NCBI GenBank assembly: GCA_903873945.1
Contig: CAIQQM010000152.1
Coordinates: 1-56,321, forward strand
Origin: an uncultured Verrucomicrobiota bacterium
GTDB taxonomy: Bacteria > Verrucomicrobiota > Verrucomicrobiia > Limisphaerales > UBA8199
DNA length: 56,321 nt
Direction: 5' to 3'
The notes beneath the pieces are model-generated. The model worked only from the letters and a program-made list of their open reading frames with translations, was not told the origin of the DNA and searched no databases. The position numbers were made by a program, and so were the translations under genes. This document shows, in pieces, positions 1 through 9,716 of this stretch (position 1 is the stretch's first letter; each line of letters opens with the position of its first letter).

Positions 1-1
1 G

Positions 2-1129
2 ATGCTTCCGTTCCTGAGGGACCATTGGGGGAACCCTTCCAGTGCCTACTCCTTCGGCCAGCAACTCGCGGGCCCGTTAGACAAGGCGCGTGCTAAAGTG
101 GCGGCTCTGATTAACGCTGACCCAAGGGAAATCGTATTCACAAGTTGCGGCACGGAAAGCAATAACTCCGCGATTCATAGTGCGTTGGTCACACATCCCG
201 GAAAGCGCCATGTGCTGACAACTGCGGTCGAGCATTCCGCCAACATCAAATTCTGCGCTTTCCTGCAAAAACAAGGCTTCAACGTGACATTCCTGCCGGT
301 GGACTCGGACGGAGCTTTGGATCTGTGCCTTCTGGAGCAGTCCATTCGGACGGACACGGCGCTCGTTTCGGTGATGTGGGCTAACAATGAGACCGGAGTG
401 CTATTCCCGGTTAAGGAGATCGCGGCGATTTGCCGAGAAAAAGGCGTGCTGTTCCACACTGATGCCGTTCAAGCACCGCGCAAACTTAAGATCGACGTCA
501 AGGAACTCGGCGCGGATTTCCTATCACTTTCAGCGCACAAATTGCACGCACCAAAGGGGGTTGGCCTGCTTTACGTGAAGCGCCGCACAAAGTACCAGCC
601 ATACATTATCGGCGGTGGCCAGGAGCAGGGCCGCAGGGGAGGCACGGAGAATGTGGCATACATCGTTGCTTTCGGGCGGGCGGCTGAACTGGCAATGGCA
701 AGCCTCGCCGACGAAAACACCCGGGTGCGGGCTCTTCGTGACAAACTGGAGGACGGAATCCTGCGGGGGATTCCGGGTACGTCCCGCAACGGAGCCAAAG
801 AACCGCGCCTTCCGAACACGGCCAACATTGCTTTCGATTCCGTCGAAGCCGAAGGCATCCTGATGTTGCTGGACCAAGCTGGAATTTGTGCTTCGAGCGG
901 TTCGGCATGCACAACTGGTTCTCTGGACCCTTCACACGTTCTGACCGCGATGGGTTGCGGCGCCGAGCGTGCGCGAAGCAGCATCCGGTTCAGCCTCGGC
1001 GGTTACAACAACGAGATCGAGGTTGACTATCTGTTGAAGCAGTTGCCGGGCATCATTGCCAAACTGCGTGCCAACGCGCCGGGCCCGGACCGAAATGCCG
1101 GACCCGCTGCTGTTGACCAACCGGCCTGA
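2..1129 (+). CDS. Cysteine desulfurase (NifS/IscS family), 5' end cut by window
   Basis: PLP enzyme of the class V aminotransferase fold that takes sulfur from L-cysteine, giving alanine and an enzyme persulfide for Fe-S or other sulfur carriers. The PLP lysine lies in SAHKLHAPKG near residue 180. The active-site cysteine lies in SSGSACTTGSLDPSHVL near residue 302, and the ESNN and GGGQEQGRRGGTEN motifs are present. The family normally begins about 20 residues earlier with a YLDNNATT-type stretch, so the real start is left of the window and the ATG at position 2 is probably internal. It is followed by an Rrf2 regulator and sulfur-assimilation genes, which fits a role in cysteine use or Fe-S assembly. 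NifS versus IscS subtype cannot be settled from sequence alone. Confidence 0.93.
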   Translation: MLPFLRDHWGNPSSAYSFGQQLAGPLDKARAKVAALINADPREIVFTSCGTESNNSAIHSALVTHPGKRHVLTTAVEHSANIKFCAFLQKQGFNVTFLPVDSDGALDLCLLEQSIRTDTALVSVMWANNETGVLFPVKEIAAICREKGVLFHTDAVQAPRKLKIDVKELGADFLSLSAHKLHAPKGVGLLYVKRRTKYQPYIIGGGQEQGRRGGTENVAYIVAFGRAAELAMASLADENTRVRALRDKLEDGILRGIPGTSRNGAKEPRLPNTANIAFDSVEAEGILMLLDQAGICASSGSACTTGSLDPSHVLTAMGCGAERARSSIRFSLGGYNNEIEVDYLLKQLPGIIAKLRANAPGPDRNAGPAAVDQPA

Positions 1130-1213
1130 AGTCTGGCATCCCTGTTCACAATCTGTGTTTCGTCCGCGGCTCCTGCCTGACTAGGCCACTCGCGCTCCCT
1201 GCACACATTGTGG

Positions 1214-1241
1214 TTGACTTAATAACGACTTATCGTATAGT
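1214..1241 (+). promoter_or_regulatory. Sigma70-like promoter with overlapping dyad, upstream of rrf2 gene
   Basis: TTGACT at 1214-1219 and TATAGT at 1236-1241 are separated by 16 bases. The predicted start of transcription falls within a few bases of the ATG at 1250, so the message would be leaderless or nearly so. The dyad GACTTATCGTATAGTC (1227-1242) overlaps the -10 box. Rrf2-type regulators usually repress their own promoters, so this is a reasonable operator candidate. That last step is inference. Confidence 0.6.
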
Positions 1242-1249
1242 CCTTTCAA

Positions 1250-1714
1250 ATGCGAGTCTCGAAGAAAACCGATTACGCGTTCCGCGCTTTGTTCACTTTA
1301 GTCGATCACTTTGGTAGGGGGCCGATTCCAATCCGCGAACTGGCTCGTCGGAACGATGTCCCGAAGAAGTTCCTTGAGCAGATTATGCTCGCACTCAAGA
1401 AGCGCGGCTGGGTGGATAGTCTGTCCGGGTTGCGGGGCGGCTATCAGCTCGCCAAGGCTCCAGACAAGATCACGATGGGCGAAGTGGTGCGCTATTTCGA
1501 CGGCATTCTGGCCCCCATTGAATGCGTTTCAATCAGCGGCTACAAACGCTGCTCTCAAGAGCCTGTTTGTCGTTTCCGCCGGGTATTTCTCGACGCCCGA
1601 AACTATGTCACGAGTTTGATGGACCACGCCACCCTCGCCGACGTGTCCAAAGGCGCCCCTGTCTCTAAACCGGAGGTTTTCGCGCCAGGATTGATGGGAG
1701 GCGATGGCATCTGA
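1250..1714 (+). CDS. Rrf2 family transcriptional regulator (IscR-like)
   Basis: A 154-residue winged-helix regulator. The N-terminal MRVSKKTDYAFRALFTL, the central helix-turn-helix (IRELARRNDVPKKFLEQI) and the LRGGYQLAKAPDKITMGEVV wing are typical of Rrf2/IscR/CymR proteins. Three cysteines (ECVSISGYKRCSQEPVC, about residues 92-107) have spacing close to the Fe-S-binding loop of IscR, so it may sense Fe-S status. CymR-type members lack these cysteines. It lies between a cysteine desulfurase and cysteine/homocysteine synthesis genes, so control of this cluster is likely. A good promoter with a dyad lies directly upstream. There is no evident ribosome-binding site, consistent with a leaderless message. 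Confidence 0.9.
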   Translation: MRVSKKTDYAFRALFTLVDHFGRGPIPIRELARRNDVPKKFLEQIMLALKKRGWVDSLSGLRGGYQLAKAPDKITMGEVVRYFDGILAPIECVSISGYKRCSQEPVCRFRRVFLDARNYVTSLMDHATLADVSKGAPVSKPEVFAPGLMGGDGI

Positions 1715-1762
1715 AGTGTCCTAGACTGCCGATACCCCCCCCAAAAAAAATTGAAAAAGAAT

Positions 1763-1791
1763 TTGACTGGAAATCAATCCGGTGATAAATA
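1763..1791 (+). promoter_or_regulatory. Sigma70-like promoter of the barrel-protein gene
   Basis: TTGACT at 1763-1768 and TAAATA at 1786-1791 are separated by an ideal 17 bases in an A/T-rich stretch. Transcription would start near 1798, giving an untranslated leader of almost 300 bases before the ATG at 2094. Confidence 0.6.
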
Positions 1792-1797
1792 CGACAC

Positions 1798-2093
1798 AAA
1801 CAGTAGTTATTTATGACCTACACAACATCGCAGAGATCGTCAGGAATGCGGAATGCTATTCTGCAAATCGGGAACTATATTCAGCCACTTTTTTTTGCTC
1901 TAAATCACTACTTATTGAGTCGCCATTTGTATTCTTCCCTGAGTCGGGTTGCCCCATTCGATGGACGGCCACAGCGCGTAGCCCGCAGCCTTTTTGTCGA
2001 CCGGTTTACCGGAGGCGCAACATTCAATTCACATACACGCCACGCTGACCGGACATCCGGAAGCCGCTCCTGGCATTTCACTCAATAAACCAT
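1798..2093 (+). other. Long 5' leader without a convincing gene
   Basis: The 379-base gap 1715-2093 has no supportable coding region. Past the promoter it holds a small hairpin (GCGGAAT/ATTCTGC, 1848-1864), a run of eight to nine T around 1889-1897, and two near-palindromes close to the gene (CCGGTTTACCGG about 2001-2012, and ACCGG...CCGGA about 2048-2061). No known riboswitch consensus (SAM, cobalamin, TPP) was recognised. The length and the hairpins leave room for post-transcriptional control. Confidence 0.4.
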
Positions 2094-3095
2094 ATGAAAC
2101 ACAACCCAAAACGTCCATTCCCTCACCAAAACTTCAGCCTTCGCTTTGGAGGACTCGCCGCCGCAGTGGCTATTGCTGCTACGCTATCGGTCGCCCACGC
2201 TGCCGAGGGCACCAATGCGGTCCCAACCAAGGCCGAGAAACCGCCGCCCTTGCCCCTGCATCAGATTGAAGGCAACGGAGGCATCTTCTCCACGTTGTCC
2301 GCCTACTTGGTCAATCCGCCGCGCAATGGCGAGCCGGTCGGCCGGCCTGCGGTCGGGTTCGCTTATGTAAGCCTCGGCCACGGTCAGGATTTGGAGGCGC
2401 TGACCTTGACGGAAACGCCGTTGAGCCGCCTCGAATTGGGTTTTGCTTACAACAACCTCAACCTCGGCAATTTGCCGCTGGATGTTTACAAGGCGACCGG
2501 CGGAGCCCTCACCCTGAGCGAAACCTCCGTTAATTTGTATAACTTCAACGCGCGGGTGCAGATTTTGAAAGAAGGCGAGTTCGACCAGAAGTGGATTCCG
2601 GCACTGACCTTCGGCGCGCATTACAAATACAACGACTCCTACGACGCCATTAACAGCCAGCTCGACGGGACGCTGAAAGCCATCGGCGTCGGTCGAAACG
2701 ATGGAGTGGACTTCACGCTCTATGCGTCCAAGCTGTTCACCCAGTTGCCGCGTCCGGTGCTGGTGGAACTGGGCGGTCGCGCGACCGAGGGTATCTGGAA
2801 CGGGTTGCTGGGCTTCACGGACAGCTACAACTTCCTATTTGAAGGCAACGTCGTTGTGTTCGTGACCGATTCCCTCGCCCTGGCGGCGGAATATCGGCAA
2901 CAACCCACCAATTACAAGACCGTTGCCGTGGGTGGTCAAAGTCTGATCGGAAAAGCGAGCGACTGGTGGACGATTGATGCCGCCTATGTGGTCAACAAAC
3001 ACCTGACGCTGGCGGCGGGCTACGGACATTTCGGCACCGTGCTGAACAACGAAGCCAATGGCGTTTGGGGAATCACCACCAAATGGGAATTCTAA
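2094..3095 (+). CDS. Outer-membrane beta-barrel protein (DUF3034-like, tentative)
   Basis: A 333-residue secreted protein. The N-terminus carries positive charges, a hydrophobic stretch (GGLAAAVAIAATLSVA) and a likely signal peptidase site AHA-AEG near residue 37. The rest alternates aromatic/hydrophobic and polar residues in short strands, for example LELGFAYNNLNLGN and LTLAAGYGHFG. It ends KWEF, with the terminal phenylalanine expected of BAM-assembled outer-membrane barrels. The order of motifs resembles DUF3034 proteins, but this is from memory. It follows a strong promoter and a long leader and precedes sulfur genes on the same strand, so uptake of a sulfur compound is possible but unproven. 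Confidence 0.65.
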   Translation: MKHNPKRPFPHQNFSLRFGGLAAAVAIAATLSVAHAAEGTNAVPTKAEKPPPLPLHQIEGNGGIFSTLSAYLVNPPRNGEPVGRPAVGFAYVSLGHGQDLEALTLTETPLSRLELGFAYNNLNLGNLPLDVYKATGGALTLSETSVNLYNFNARVQILKEGEFDQKWIPALTFGAHYKYNDSYDAINSQLDGTLKAIGVGRNDGVDFTLYASKLFTQLPRPVLVELGGRATEGIWNGLLGFTDSYNFLFEGNVVVFVTDSLALAAEYRQQPTNYKTVAVGGQSLIGKASDWWTIDAAYVVNKHLTLAAGYGHFGTVLNNEANGVWGITTKWEF

Positions 3096-3206
3096 CACAC
3101 ACAATTCAGGCTGGAGGTCTGGCTGCGGCGCCCGCTTTTGCGGCGGCGAAGTTTTTCCTCCACTCGCACCGCCTGACGCTGTCGGCCGGCTTCCAGCCCA
3201 ACGTAA

Positions 3207-4619
<1,413 letters not shown>

Positions 4620-4629
4620 TGATCCGCTT

Positions 4630-4878
4630 ATGAGCAGGCCAAACCACAGCGTAGTTCCCGGGGACGCAACCGGCGAACCCGGCTGGCTTGAATTGGTTCG
4701 CCAGCACGTCGGTTCGCTACGCTACGGCGTCGTGCAAATCGTCGTGCATGACGCGCAAGTCACACAGATCGAAAAGACCGAGCGTGTGCGTTTCGACAAC
4801 CGCGCCCTGACGGCGCTCCAAGCCTGCCAGCCCGAGGCCCGGGCCCCACAAGCATCAATGCCTGATTCTCAGCCTTGA
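4630..4878 (+). CDS. YezD family (DUF2292) small protein
   Basis: An 82-residue protein starting at the ATG 10 bases after metY. The core, about residues 13-50, reads WLELVRQHVGSLRYGVVQIVVHDAQ followed by VTQIEKTERVRF. This is the hallmark of the YezD/DUF2292 family (W-x-SLRYGxVxIxxHDGxVxQIExTEK). Its biochemical role is unknown. It is packed between metY and a zinc hydrolase that leads into cysK, so a link to sulfur assimilation is likely from position. The C-terminal 25 residues are low-complexity and probably unstructured. Confidence 0.8.
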   Translation: MSRPNHSVVPGDATGEPGWLELVRQHVGSLRYGVVQIVVHDAQVTQIEKTERVRFDNRALTALQACQPEARAPQASMPDSQP

Positions 4879-4884
4879 CACACC

Positions 4885-5712
4885 ATGACCACTGCATATC
4901 AAACCTCGACTTCACGCGACGGTGCCCCGCGTTTGCCGCGTCGCCCACTCGACACCATCACCGCGCCCTTGGCCGAAATTTCCGGCCGCTCCTCCAGCCT
5001 CATCGCCTGCCCGCCGGGCCGGTTCGAGTTGGCCGGCCAGACCCACGACCTGCCACGCTACCTCTTCCTGGGCCCCGCCGGTGGGGCGGATCCAATCCGT
5101 ATCGGCATTTTCGCAGGAGTCCATGGTGACGAACGTGCCTCCTCCTTTGCCCTGCTGCGCTTCGTCCAACTGCTCGAAGAGAATCCCCCAATCGCTCGTG
5201 GCTATTGCCTGTTCCTCTATCCCGTCTGCAATCCAACTGGCTACGAGGACAACACCCGCCACAACCGCAACGGAAAGGATCTGAACCGTGAGTTCTGGCG
5301 CAACTCCCGCCAGCCTGAAATCCGTCTCCTCGAATCCGAACTCGCGGCCCACGCCCTGAACGGCATCATTTCCCTTCACACCGATGACACCAGCCACGGC
5401 GTTTACGGCTACGCGCATGGAGCCGTGATCACCCGGCACCTCCTCGTGCCCGCTCTGGCCGCCGCTGGCGAGTTCCTGCCGGTGAACAAAGACGGCGTTA
5501 TTGACGGCTTTCGCGCCCGCGACGGCATCATTCGCGACAGCTTTGAAGGCGTCCTCCGCGCCCCGCCCGCAACCAAGCCGCGCCCCTTCGAAGTCATCCT
5601 CGAAACGCCTCACCAGGCGCCGCAGTATCTGCAGGAAGCCGCTCTCGCGGTCGCCCTGCGTGCAATCCTGGACGAATACCGGCAGTTCATTGCCTACGCC
5701 CAAAACCTCTAA
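4885..5712 (+). CDS. M14-type zinc hydrolase (succinylglutamate desuccinylase/aspartoacylase-like)
   Basis: A 275-residue protein with the metallocarboxypeptidase fold. The first zinc motif is GVHGDERAS (His and Glu ligands, about residues 78-82). LNREFW follows, then [10 protein letters not shown] with the third histidine ligand, and EVILETP supplies the likely catalytic glutamate near residue 245. It starts six bases after the YezD-like gene and ends 25 bases before cysK, so all are probably one transcript. In this setting a natural guess is removal of an acyl or amino-acyl group from a sulfur amino acid, but the sequence does not reveal the substrate. Confidence 0.75.
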   Translation: MTTAYQTSTSRDGAPRLPRRPLDTITAPLAEISGRSSSLIACPPGRFELAGQTHDLPRYLFLGPAGGADPIRIGIFAGVHGDERASSFALLRFVQLLEENPPIARGYCLFLYPVCNPTGYEDNTRHNRNGKDLNREFWRNSRQPEIRLLESELAAHALNGIISLHTDDTSHGVYGYAHGAVITRHLLVPALAAAGEFLPVNKDGVIDGFRARDGIIRDSFEGVLRAPPATKPRPFEVILETPHQAPQYLQEAALAVALRAILDEYRQFIAYAQNL

Positions 5713-5737
5713 GTCAAAACACGAAAGGAAAACGACC

Positions 5738-6700
5738 ATGCCAATATATCAAGATATCATCAGCACCGTGGGTCGAACCCCACTTATCAAACTCAACCGC
5801 ATCACCAACGGCTCGCTGGCCACCATCGCGCTCAAGGCCGAGTTCTTTAACCCGCTCGGCAGCGTCAAAGACCGCATCGGCTACGCCATGATCGAGGCCG
5901 CCGAACGTGACGGCCGTCTCACCCCCAGGACCACCATCATTGAGCCTACCTCCGGCAATACCGGAATCGCCTTGGCCTTCGTCGCCGCCGCCAAAGGTTA
6001 CAAGCTCATCCTGACCATGCCTGAGACCATGAGCCAGGAGCGGCGCACCTTGCTCGCCTTGCTGGGAGCCAGGCTCGTGTTAACGCCCGGCGCGGAAGGG
6101 ATGAAGGGCGCCATCAGGAGAGCTGAGGAGCTTAACAAGGAAATTTCCGACTCCTGGATTCCCCAGCAGTTCAACAATCCCGCCAATCCGGAAATCCACC
6201 GGAAGACCACTGCCGAGGAAATCTGGACCGACACCGAAGGCAAAGCCGACATCCTCGTCTCCGCCGTCGGCACGGGCGGCACTATCACCGGCGTCAGCGA
6301 GGTCATCAAGTCCCGCAGGAAGTCCTTCCGGTCCATCGCCGTCGAGCCGAAAGACTCCCCGGTCATCACTCAAACGCGCAACGGCGAACCTCTCAAACCC
6401 GGTCCGCACAAGATCCAGGGCACCGGCGCCGGATTCGTACCTATAAACCTGAACCTGCAAATTGTGGACGACGTCATCACGGTCAGCAACGACGACGCCA
6501 TCGTCACTGCCCGGCGCCTCGCACTTGAAGAAGGCATCCTGGCTGGAATCTCCACCGGCGCCAACGTTTGGGCGGCGTTGCAAGTCGCCCGGCGCCCGGA
6601 GAACAAGGGCAAACTTATCGTCACCATCGGCTGCAGCACTGGTGAGCGCTACCTGAGCACTGCGCTGGCTGACGAAGCCCGGAAACAGGTTCAGTCCTGA
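5738..6700 (+). CDS. cysK: Cysteine synthase A (O-acetylserine sulfhydrylase)
   Basis: A 320-residue PLP enzyme that makes cysteine from O-acetylserine and sulfide. The PLP lysine is in [11 protein letters not shown] (about residue 43). The substrate loop TSGNTGIAL and the phosphate-binding GTGGTITG are intact, as is the C-terminal [11 protein letters not shown]. The start at 5738 is preceded by GAAAGGAA, a good ribosome-binding site. The reading frame stays open upstream, but the family start fits 5738 exactly. It is the last gene of the plus-strand sulfur cluster, convergent with the prenyltransferase gene. Confidence 0.96.
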   Translation: MPIYQDIISTVGRTPLIKLNRITNGSLATIALKAEFFNPLGSVKDRIGYAMIEAAERDGRLTPRTTIIEPTSGNTGIALAFVAAAKGYKLILTMPETMSQERRTLLALLGARLVLTPGAEGMKGAIRRAEELNKEISDSWIPQQFNNPANPEIHRKTTAEEIWTDTEGKADILVSAVGTGGTITGVSEVIKSRRKSFRSIAVEPKDSPVITQTRNGEPLKPGPHKIQGTGAGFVPINLNLQIVDDVITVSNDDAIVTARRLALEEGILAGISTGANVWAALQVARRPENKGKLIVTIGCSTGERYLSTALADEARKQVQS

Positions 6701-6871
6701 CCGCATGTGGTCGTGATCACCTGGATAGGTCGCGCTCGGACTTGCAGATATCGGATGAGTGTCCAATTGAGCCACTCGTTTCCGTTTGTCGAAATCGAAG
6801 CCCGGGATGGCAAAAGGCAGCGCCTGCTCAATGTTCCGGTTCTGTTCCAGTAATTCGCTCCCAATAATTAC

Positions 6872-7723
6872 TCAGTCCCGTGGCGCCAGGCGCGCGAGTA
6901 GTAGCGCCGCACCCCACAAGCCGAGAAATGCGAAGCCGAGTTGCCGGGGCGCATCCACCGTAGCCAGCCAGTCTATGAGGACAATGCCCGCAACCAAACC
7001 GGAAGCGGTCAGTTTGACGTTACGTTCCGCGGACCACCAGGTGTGGCGCAGACATCGCAAGAGCCATAAACAAAGAACGGCTGACACCAACAGCGCGCCT
7101 TCCCGGTACCCGTCCACATCCATGATCAACGCGAGGAGAACTGGGGCAACCAGCAGCAGTGCTGGCCAGTACCGCACGGAGTTCGGCGATCTGCCCCGAT
7201 GCGCGAAATACTCCAGTCCAACGACGTAGGCGCCGAGCGCAAGCCCGCACCAGATGGACCAGCCGGTTACGGAATTGCTCGCTGTCGAAGCGGCGGCCAT
7301 GTAGAGGACAACCCTGCAAATGGCCAACAATGCCGGCGAAAAGGTGAGCAATCGGTGAATCGCGTTGAATAGTAGGATGCACAGTACTAGAACAATCGCG
7401 AGGCTGCTGGTGACAGAGCCAAACTGGAGCCAGCAAATACATCCCAAAGCGAGCCATGCCAGACCTAAACCCCGAACAAACTCCAAAGAGACCGTCCCGG
7501 AAGGGATTGGGTAGCCGTGGCGGTGCTGGCGGTCATAACTGGCATCGAAGGCATCGTTTAGAAATGTCCCGCCAAGGTATAGAAAAGTCGCTCCAAGGAA
7601 AAGGATCGGGAGTTTTTCAACATTGTCTCTGCCGCCGAGCCACCAGCCGGCCAGGCAGTTCGACCAGATCGTCGGCAGGCCGGCAACGCGGCCAAGCTTC
7701 AGGAACGTCCGTAGAAACGACAT
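6872..7723 (-). CDS. UbiA-family prenyltransferase, substrate unknown
   Basis: A 283-residue integral membrane protein with about eight to nine hydrophobic segments. The first Asp-rich motif, NDAFDASYDRQHR (about residues 57-69), matches the prenyl-diphosphate/Mg2+ site NDxxDxxxDR of the UbiA superfamily. The second Asp-rich motif expected in the cytoplasmic loop after helix 5 is not evident: that region reads LEYFAHRGRSPNS. It may therefore be a divergent EboC-like or orphan member rather than a quinone enzyme. No quinone or heme genes are adjacent. It is divergent from the ABC operon and convergent with cysK. Confidence 0.75.
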   Translation of the reverse strand: MSFLRTFLKLGRVAGLPTIWSNCLAGWWLGGRDNVEKLPILFLGATFLYLGGTFLNDAFDASYDRQHRHGYPIPSGTVSLEFVRGLGLAWLALGCICWLQFGSVTSSLAIVLVLCILLFNAIHRLLTFSPALLAICRVVLYMAAASTASNSVTGWSIWCGLALGAYVVGLEYFAHRGRSPNSVRYWPALLLVAPVLLALIMDVDGYREGALLVSAVLCLWLLRCLRHTWWSAERNVKLTASGLVAGIVLIDWLATVDAPRQLGFAFLGLWGAALLLARLAPRD

Positions 7724-7910
7724 TGTGAACGGACAGACTACCGGCGAAGCGCGTCAAACGCACGAAAGTTTTGGAAGCGGTGAAATCATCTCTTCCTTGA
7801 GTCCTGCATGGCGAAGGGTTCACGATAAAACAATAATTCTTGAACATCATCGCCCGAAAACAATCAAAACCTGTCGAAATCGCGCGGTTGAGCCTGAAAA
7901 ACCGTGCCGA

Positions 7911-7939
7911 TTGACAATGGTGTGAAAAGCCAATTTACA
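7911..7939 (+). promoter_or_regulatory. Candidate promoter of the Gld-like ABC operon
   Basis: A perfect -35 box TTGACA (7911-7916) is followed, after 17 bases, by a weak -10 box TTTACA (7934-7939). It lies about 60 bases before the first gene of the ABC operon. The -10 box matches the consensus at only three of six positions. Confidence 0.4.
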
Positions 7940-7997
7940 AATGAGCTGGGAACGGTTATCTCGACGGCTCGTTCAGAGACGCAACGGAACAATTAAC

Positions 7998-8954
7998 ATG
8001 ATTAAAGTCCATAATCTGGCCAGGTTTTTCGGGACCAAACGGGCCGTCGATGGCGTGTCATTTTCAGTGGATCGCGGCGAGGTGTTGGGCTTCCTTGGCC
8101 CTAACGGCGCGGGCAAGTCCACGACGATGCGGATGATCACCGGTTTCATTGCGCCTTCGGCTGGCTCAGTCACCGTTGGCGGCTTCGACATCGTGGAGCA
8201 TCCGATTCAAGCGCGGCGGCTCATCGGCTACCTGCCCGAAAATGCTCCGGCATACACGGATATGACGGTGTACGGTTTCCTGAATTTTGCCGCCGAGATT
8301 CGCGGTTTGCGCGGCGATGCGAGGAAACAAGCGGTCAACCGCGTGGTCGAAACCTGTTTCCTCGAATCCGTGCTGCATCAAAGCGTGGAGACGCTCTCGA
8401 AAGGCTACCGCCACCGCACCTGCTTTGCGCAATCCATCATTCACGACCCGGATGTTCTGGTGCTCGACGAGCCAACGGATGGATTGGATCCCAACCAGAA
8501 ACATGAAGTGCGCCAATTGATTCGTCGAATGGGCAAGAACAAGGCGATTGTTTTTTCAACGCATATTCTGGAGGAGGTCGATGCGGCGTGCACGCGGGCA
8601 ATCATCATCGACCGTGGCAGGATCGTCGCCAACGGCACACCGGAGGAACTGCGCCAGAAATCGGAGTGGGCCGGGGCGATAACCTTGCGTGTTGCCGGCA
8701 TCAAAGCCGCCGACCTCAGCCAGAAGTTGAATCAGCTGCCAATGGTGAGGCAGACGGCCATTCTGAAGGAAGAATCCGGCAGCGTTACTGTTCGTGTGTT
8801 TCCCCGGAGCAGCCACACTGGGGTGCTGGCCGGCAGCATTGCGGACGCGGCAAAAAGCTGGCGGATCGAGGAGTTGCACACTGAAGAGGGCCGGCTGGAT
8901 GAGGTCTTCCGCAACATCACCATGCCGGACACGGCAAACAAGGAAAAGAAATGA
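7998..8954 (+). CDS. ABC transporter ATP-binding protein (GldA-like)
   Basis: A 318-residue ATPase. Walker A is GPNGAGKST (about residue 35), the signature is the altered LSKGYRHR of this subfamily, and Walker B is VLVLDEPTDGLDP. The switch histidine is in FSTHILEEVD. The C-terminal extension after about residue 225 is typical of GldA/DrrA-type ATPases that work with ABC-2 permeases. The ATG at 7998 aligns with the family start (MIKVHNLARFFG); the frame is open for 57 bases upstream without similarity. The next gene starts within its stop codon (ATGA), so ATPase and permease are translationally coupled. Confidence 0.9.
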   Translation: MIKVHNLARFFGTKRAVDGVSFSVDRGEVLGFLGPNGAGKSTTMRMITGFIAPSAGSVTVGGFDIVEHPIQARRLIGYLPENAPAYTDMTVYGFLNFAAEIRGLRGDARKQAVNRVVETCFLESVLHQSVETLSKGYRHRTCFAQSIIHDPDVLVLDEPTDGLDPNQKHEVRQLIRRMGKNKAIVFSTHILEEVDAACTRAIIIDRGRIVANGTPEELRQKSEWAGAITLRVAGIKAADLSQKLNQLPMVRQTAILKEESGSVTVRVFPRSSHTGVLAGSIADAAKSWRIEELHTEEGRLDEVFRNITMPDTANKEKK

Positions 8955-9700
8955 ACGCCTGGGCTAACATCAGAACCATCACCAAACGCGAACTCGGTGC
9001 CTATTTTTCCTCGCCGCTGGCGTATGTCTTCATCGTCATCTTTTTGTTGCTTTGCGGGTTTTTCGCCTTTGCGGTGCAGCCGACACTCCTGGACCGCGGG
9101 CAGGCTTCGCTTTCCGCAACTTTCTTCTTCTGGCATCCATGGTTTTATTTGTTCCTGGTGCCCGCAGTTGGCATGAGGCTGTGGGCTGAGGAGCGCCGGG
9201 TGGGAACGATTGAGCTGTTGCTCACGATGCCGATTACGGCGTGGCAGGCCATCGTCGGGAAATTCCTTGCAAGCTGGCTGTTTCTCGGGGTGGCCCTGGC
9301 GTTAACCTTTCCGGTGGTTATCACGGTGAACTACCTGGGCAGTCCTGATAATGGCATCATCCTGGCCGGCTACGTTGGGAGCTGGCTCATGGCCGGTGCC
9401 TATCTGGCTGTCAGTTGCATCACCTCAGCCATGACCCGCACGCAGGTCGTCAGCTTCATTATCTCAGTCGTGATCTGCTTGTTTTTGATTCTTGCCGGGT
9501 TCGCGCCGGTGGTGAGGCTCCTGGAGCACTCCACGAACACCTGGCTCGTTGACTTGGTGACTTCCTTTAGCGTTATCACCCATTTTGAAAGTTTTCAAAA
9601 AGGTGTGCTTGATTCACGCGACATCATTTTCTTCCTGTCAGTGATCCTGTTCTCGCTCTTCTGCACCAGCGTCATTTTGCGCGGGCACCGGGCCGGCTGA
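8951..9700 (+). CDS. ABC-2 type permease (GldF-like)
   Basis: A 249-residue membrane protein with six predicted membrane spans. The N-terminal amphipathic stretch ITKRELGAYFSSPLAYVFI and the loop RLWAEERRVGTIELLLTMPIT between spans 2 and 3 are hallmarks of the ABC-2/GldF permease family. It overlaps the ATPase gene by four bases and is followed 16 bases later by the GldG-like gene. It should form the inner-membrane channel or mechano-transducing part of the complex. The substrate is unknown. Confidence 0.88.
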   Translation: MNAWANIRTITKRELGAYFSSPLAYVFIVIFLLLCGFFAFAVQPTLLDRGQASLSATFFFWHPWFYLFLVPAVGMRLWAEERRVGTIELLLTMPITAWQAIVGKFLASWLFLGVALALTFPVVITVNYLGSPDNGIILAGYVGSWLMAGAYLAVSCITSAMTRTQVVSFIISVVICLFLILAGFAPVVRLLEHSTNTWLVDLVTSFSVITHFESFQKGVLDSRDIIFFLSVILFSLFCTSVILRGHRAG

Positions 9701-9716
9701 TTCCAAAGGAAGCACG

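Noticed and set aside
1798-2093. A known riboswitch in the long leader
   Set aside because: No consensus of SAM, cobalamin, TPP or other common classes could be found by eye; left only as an unexplained leader.
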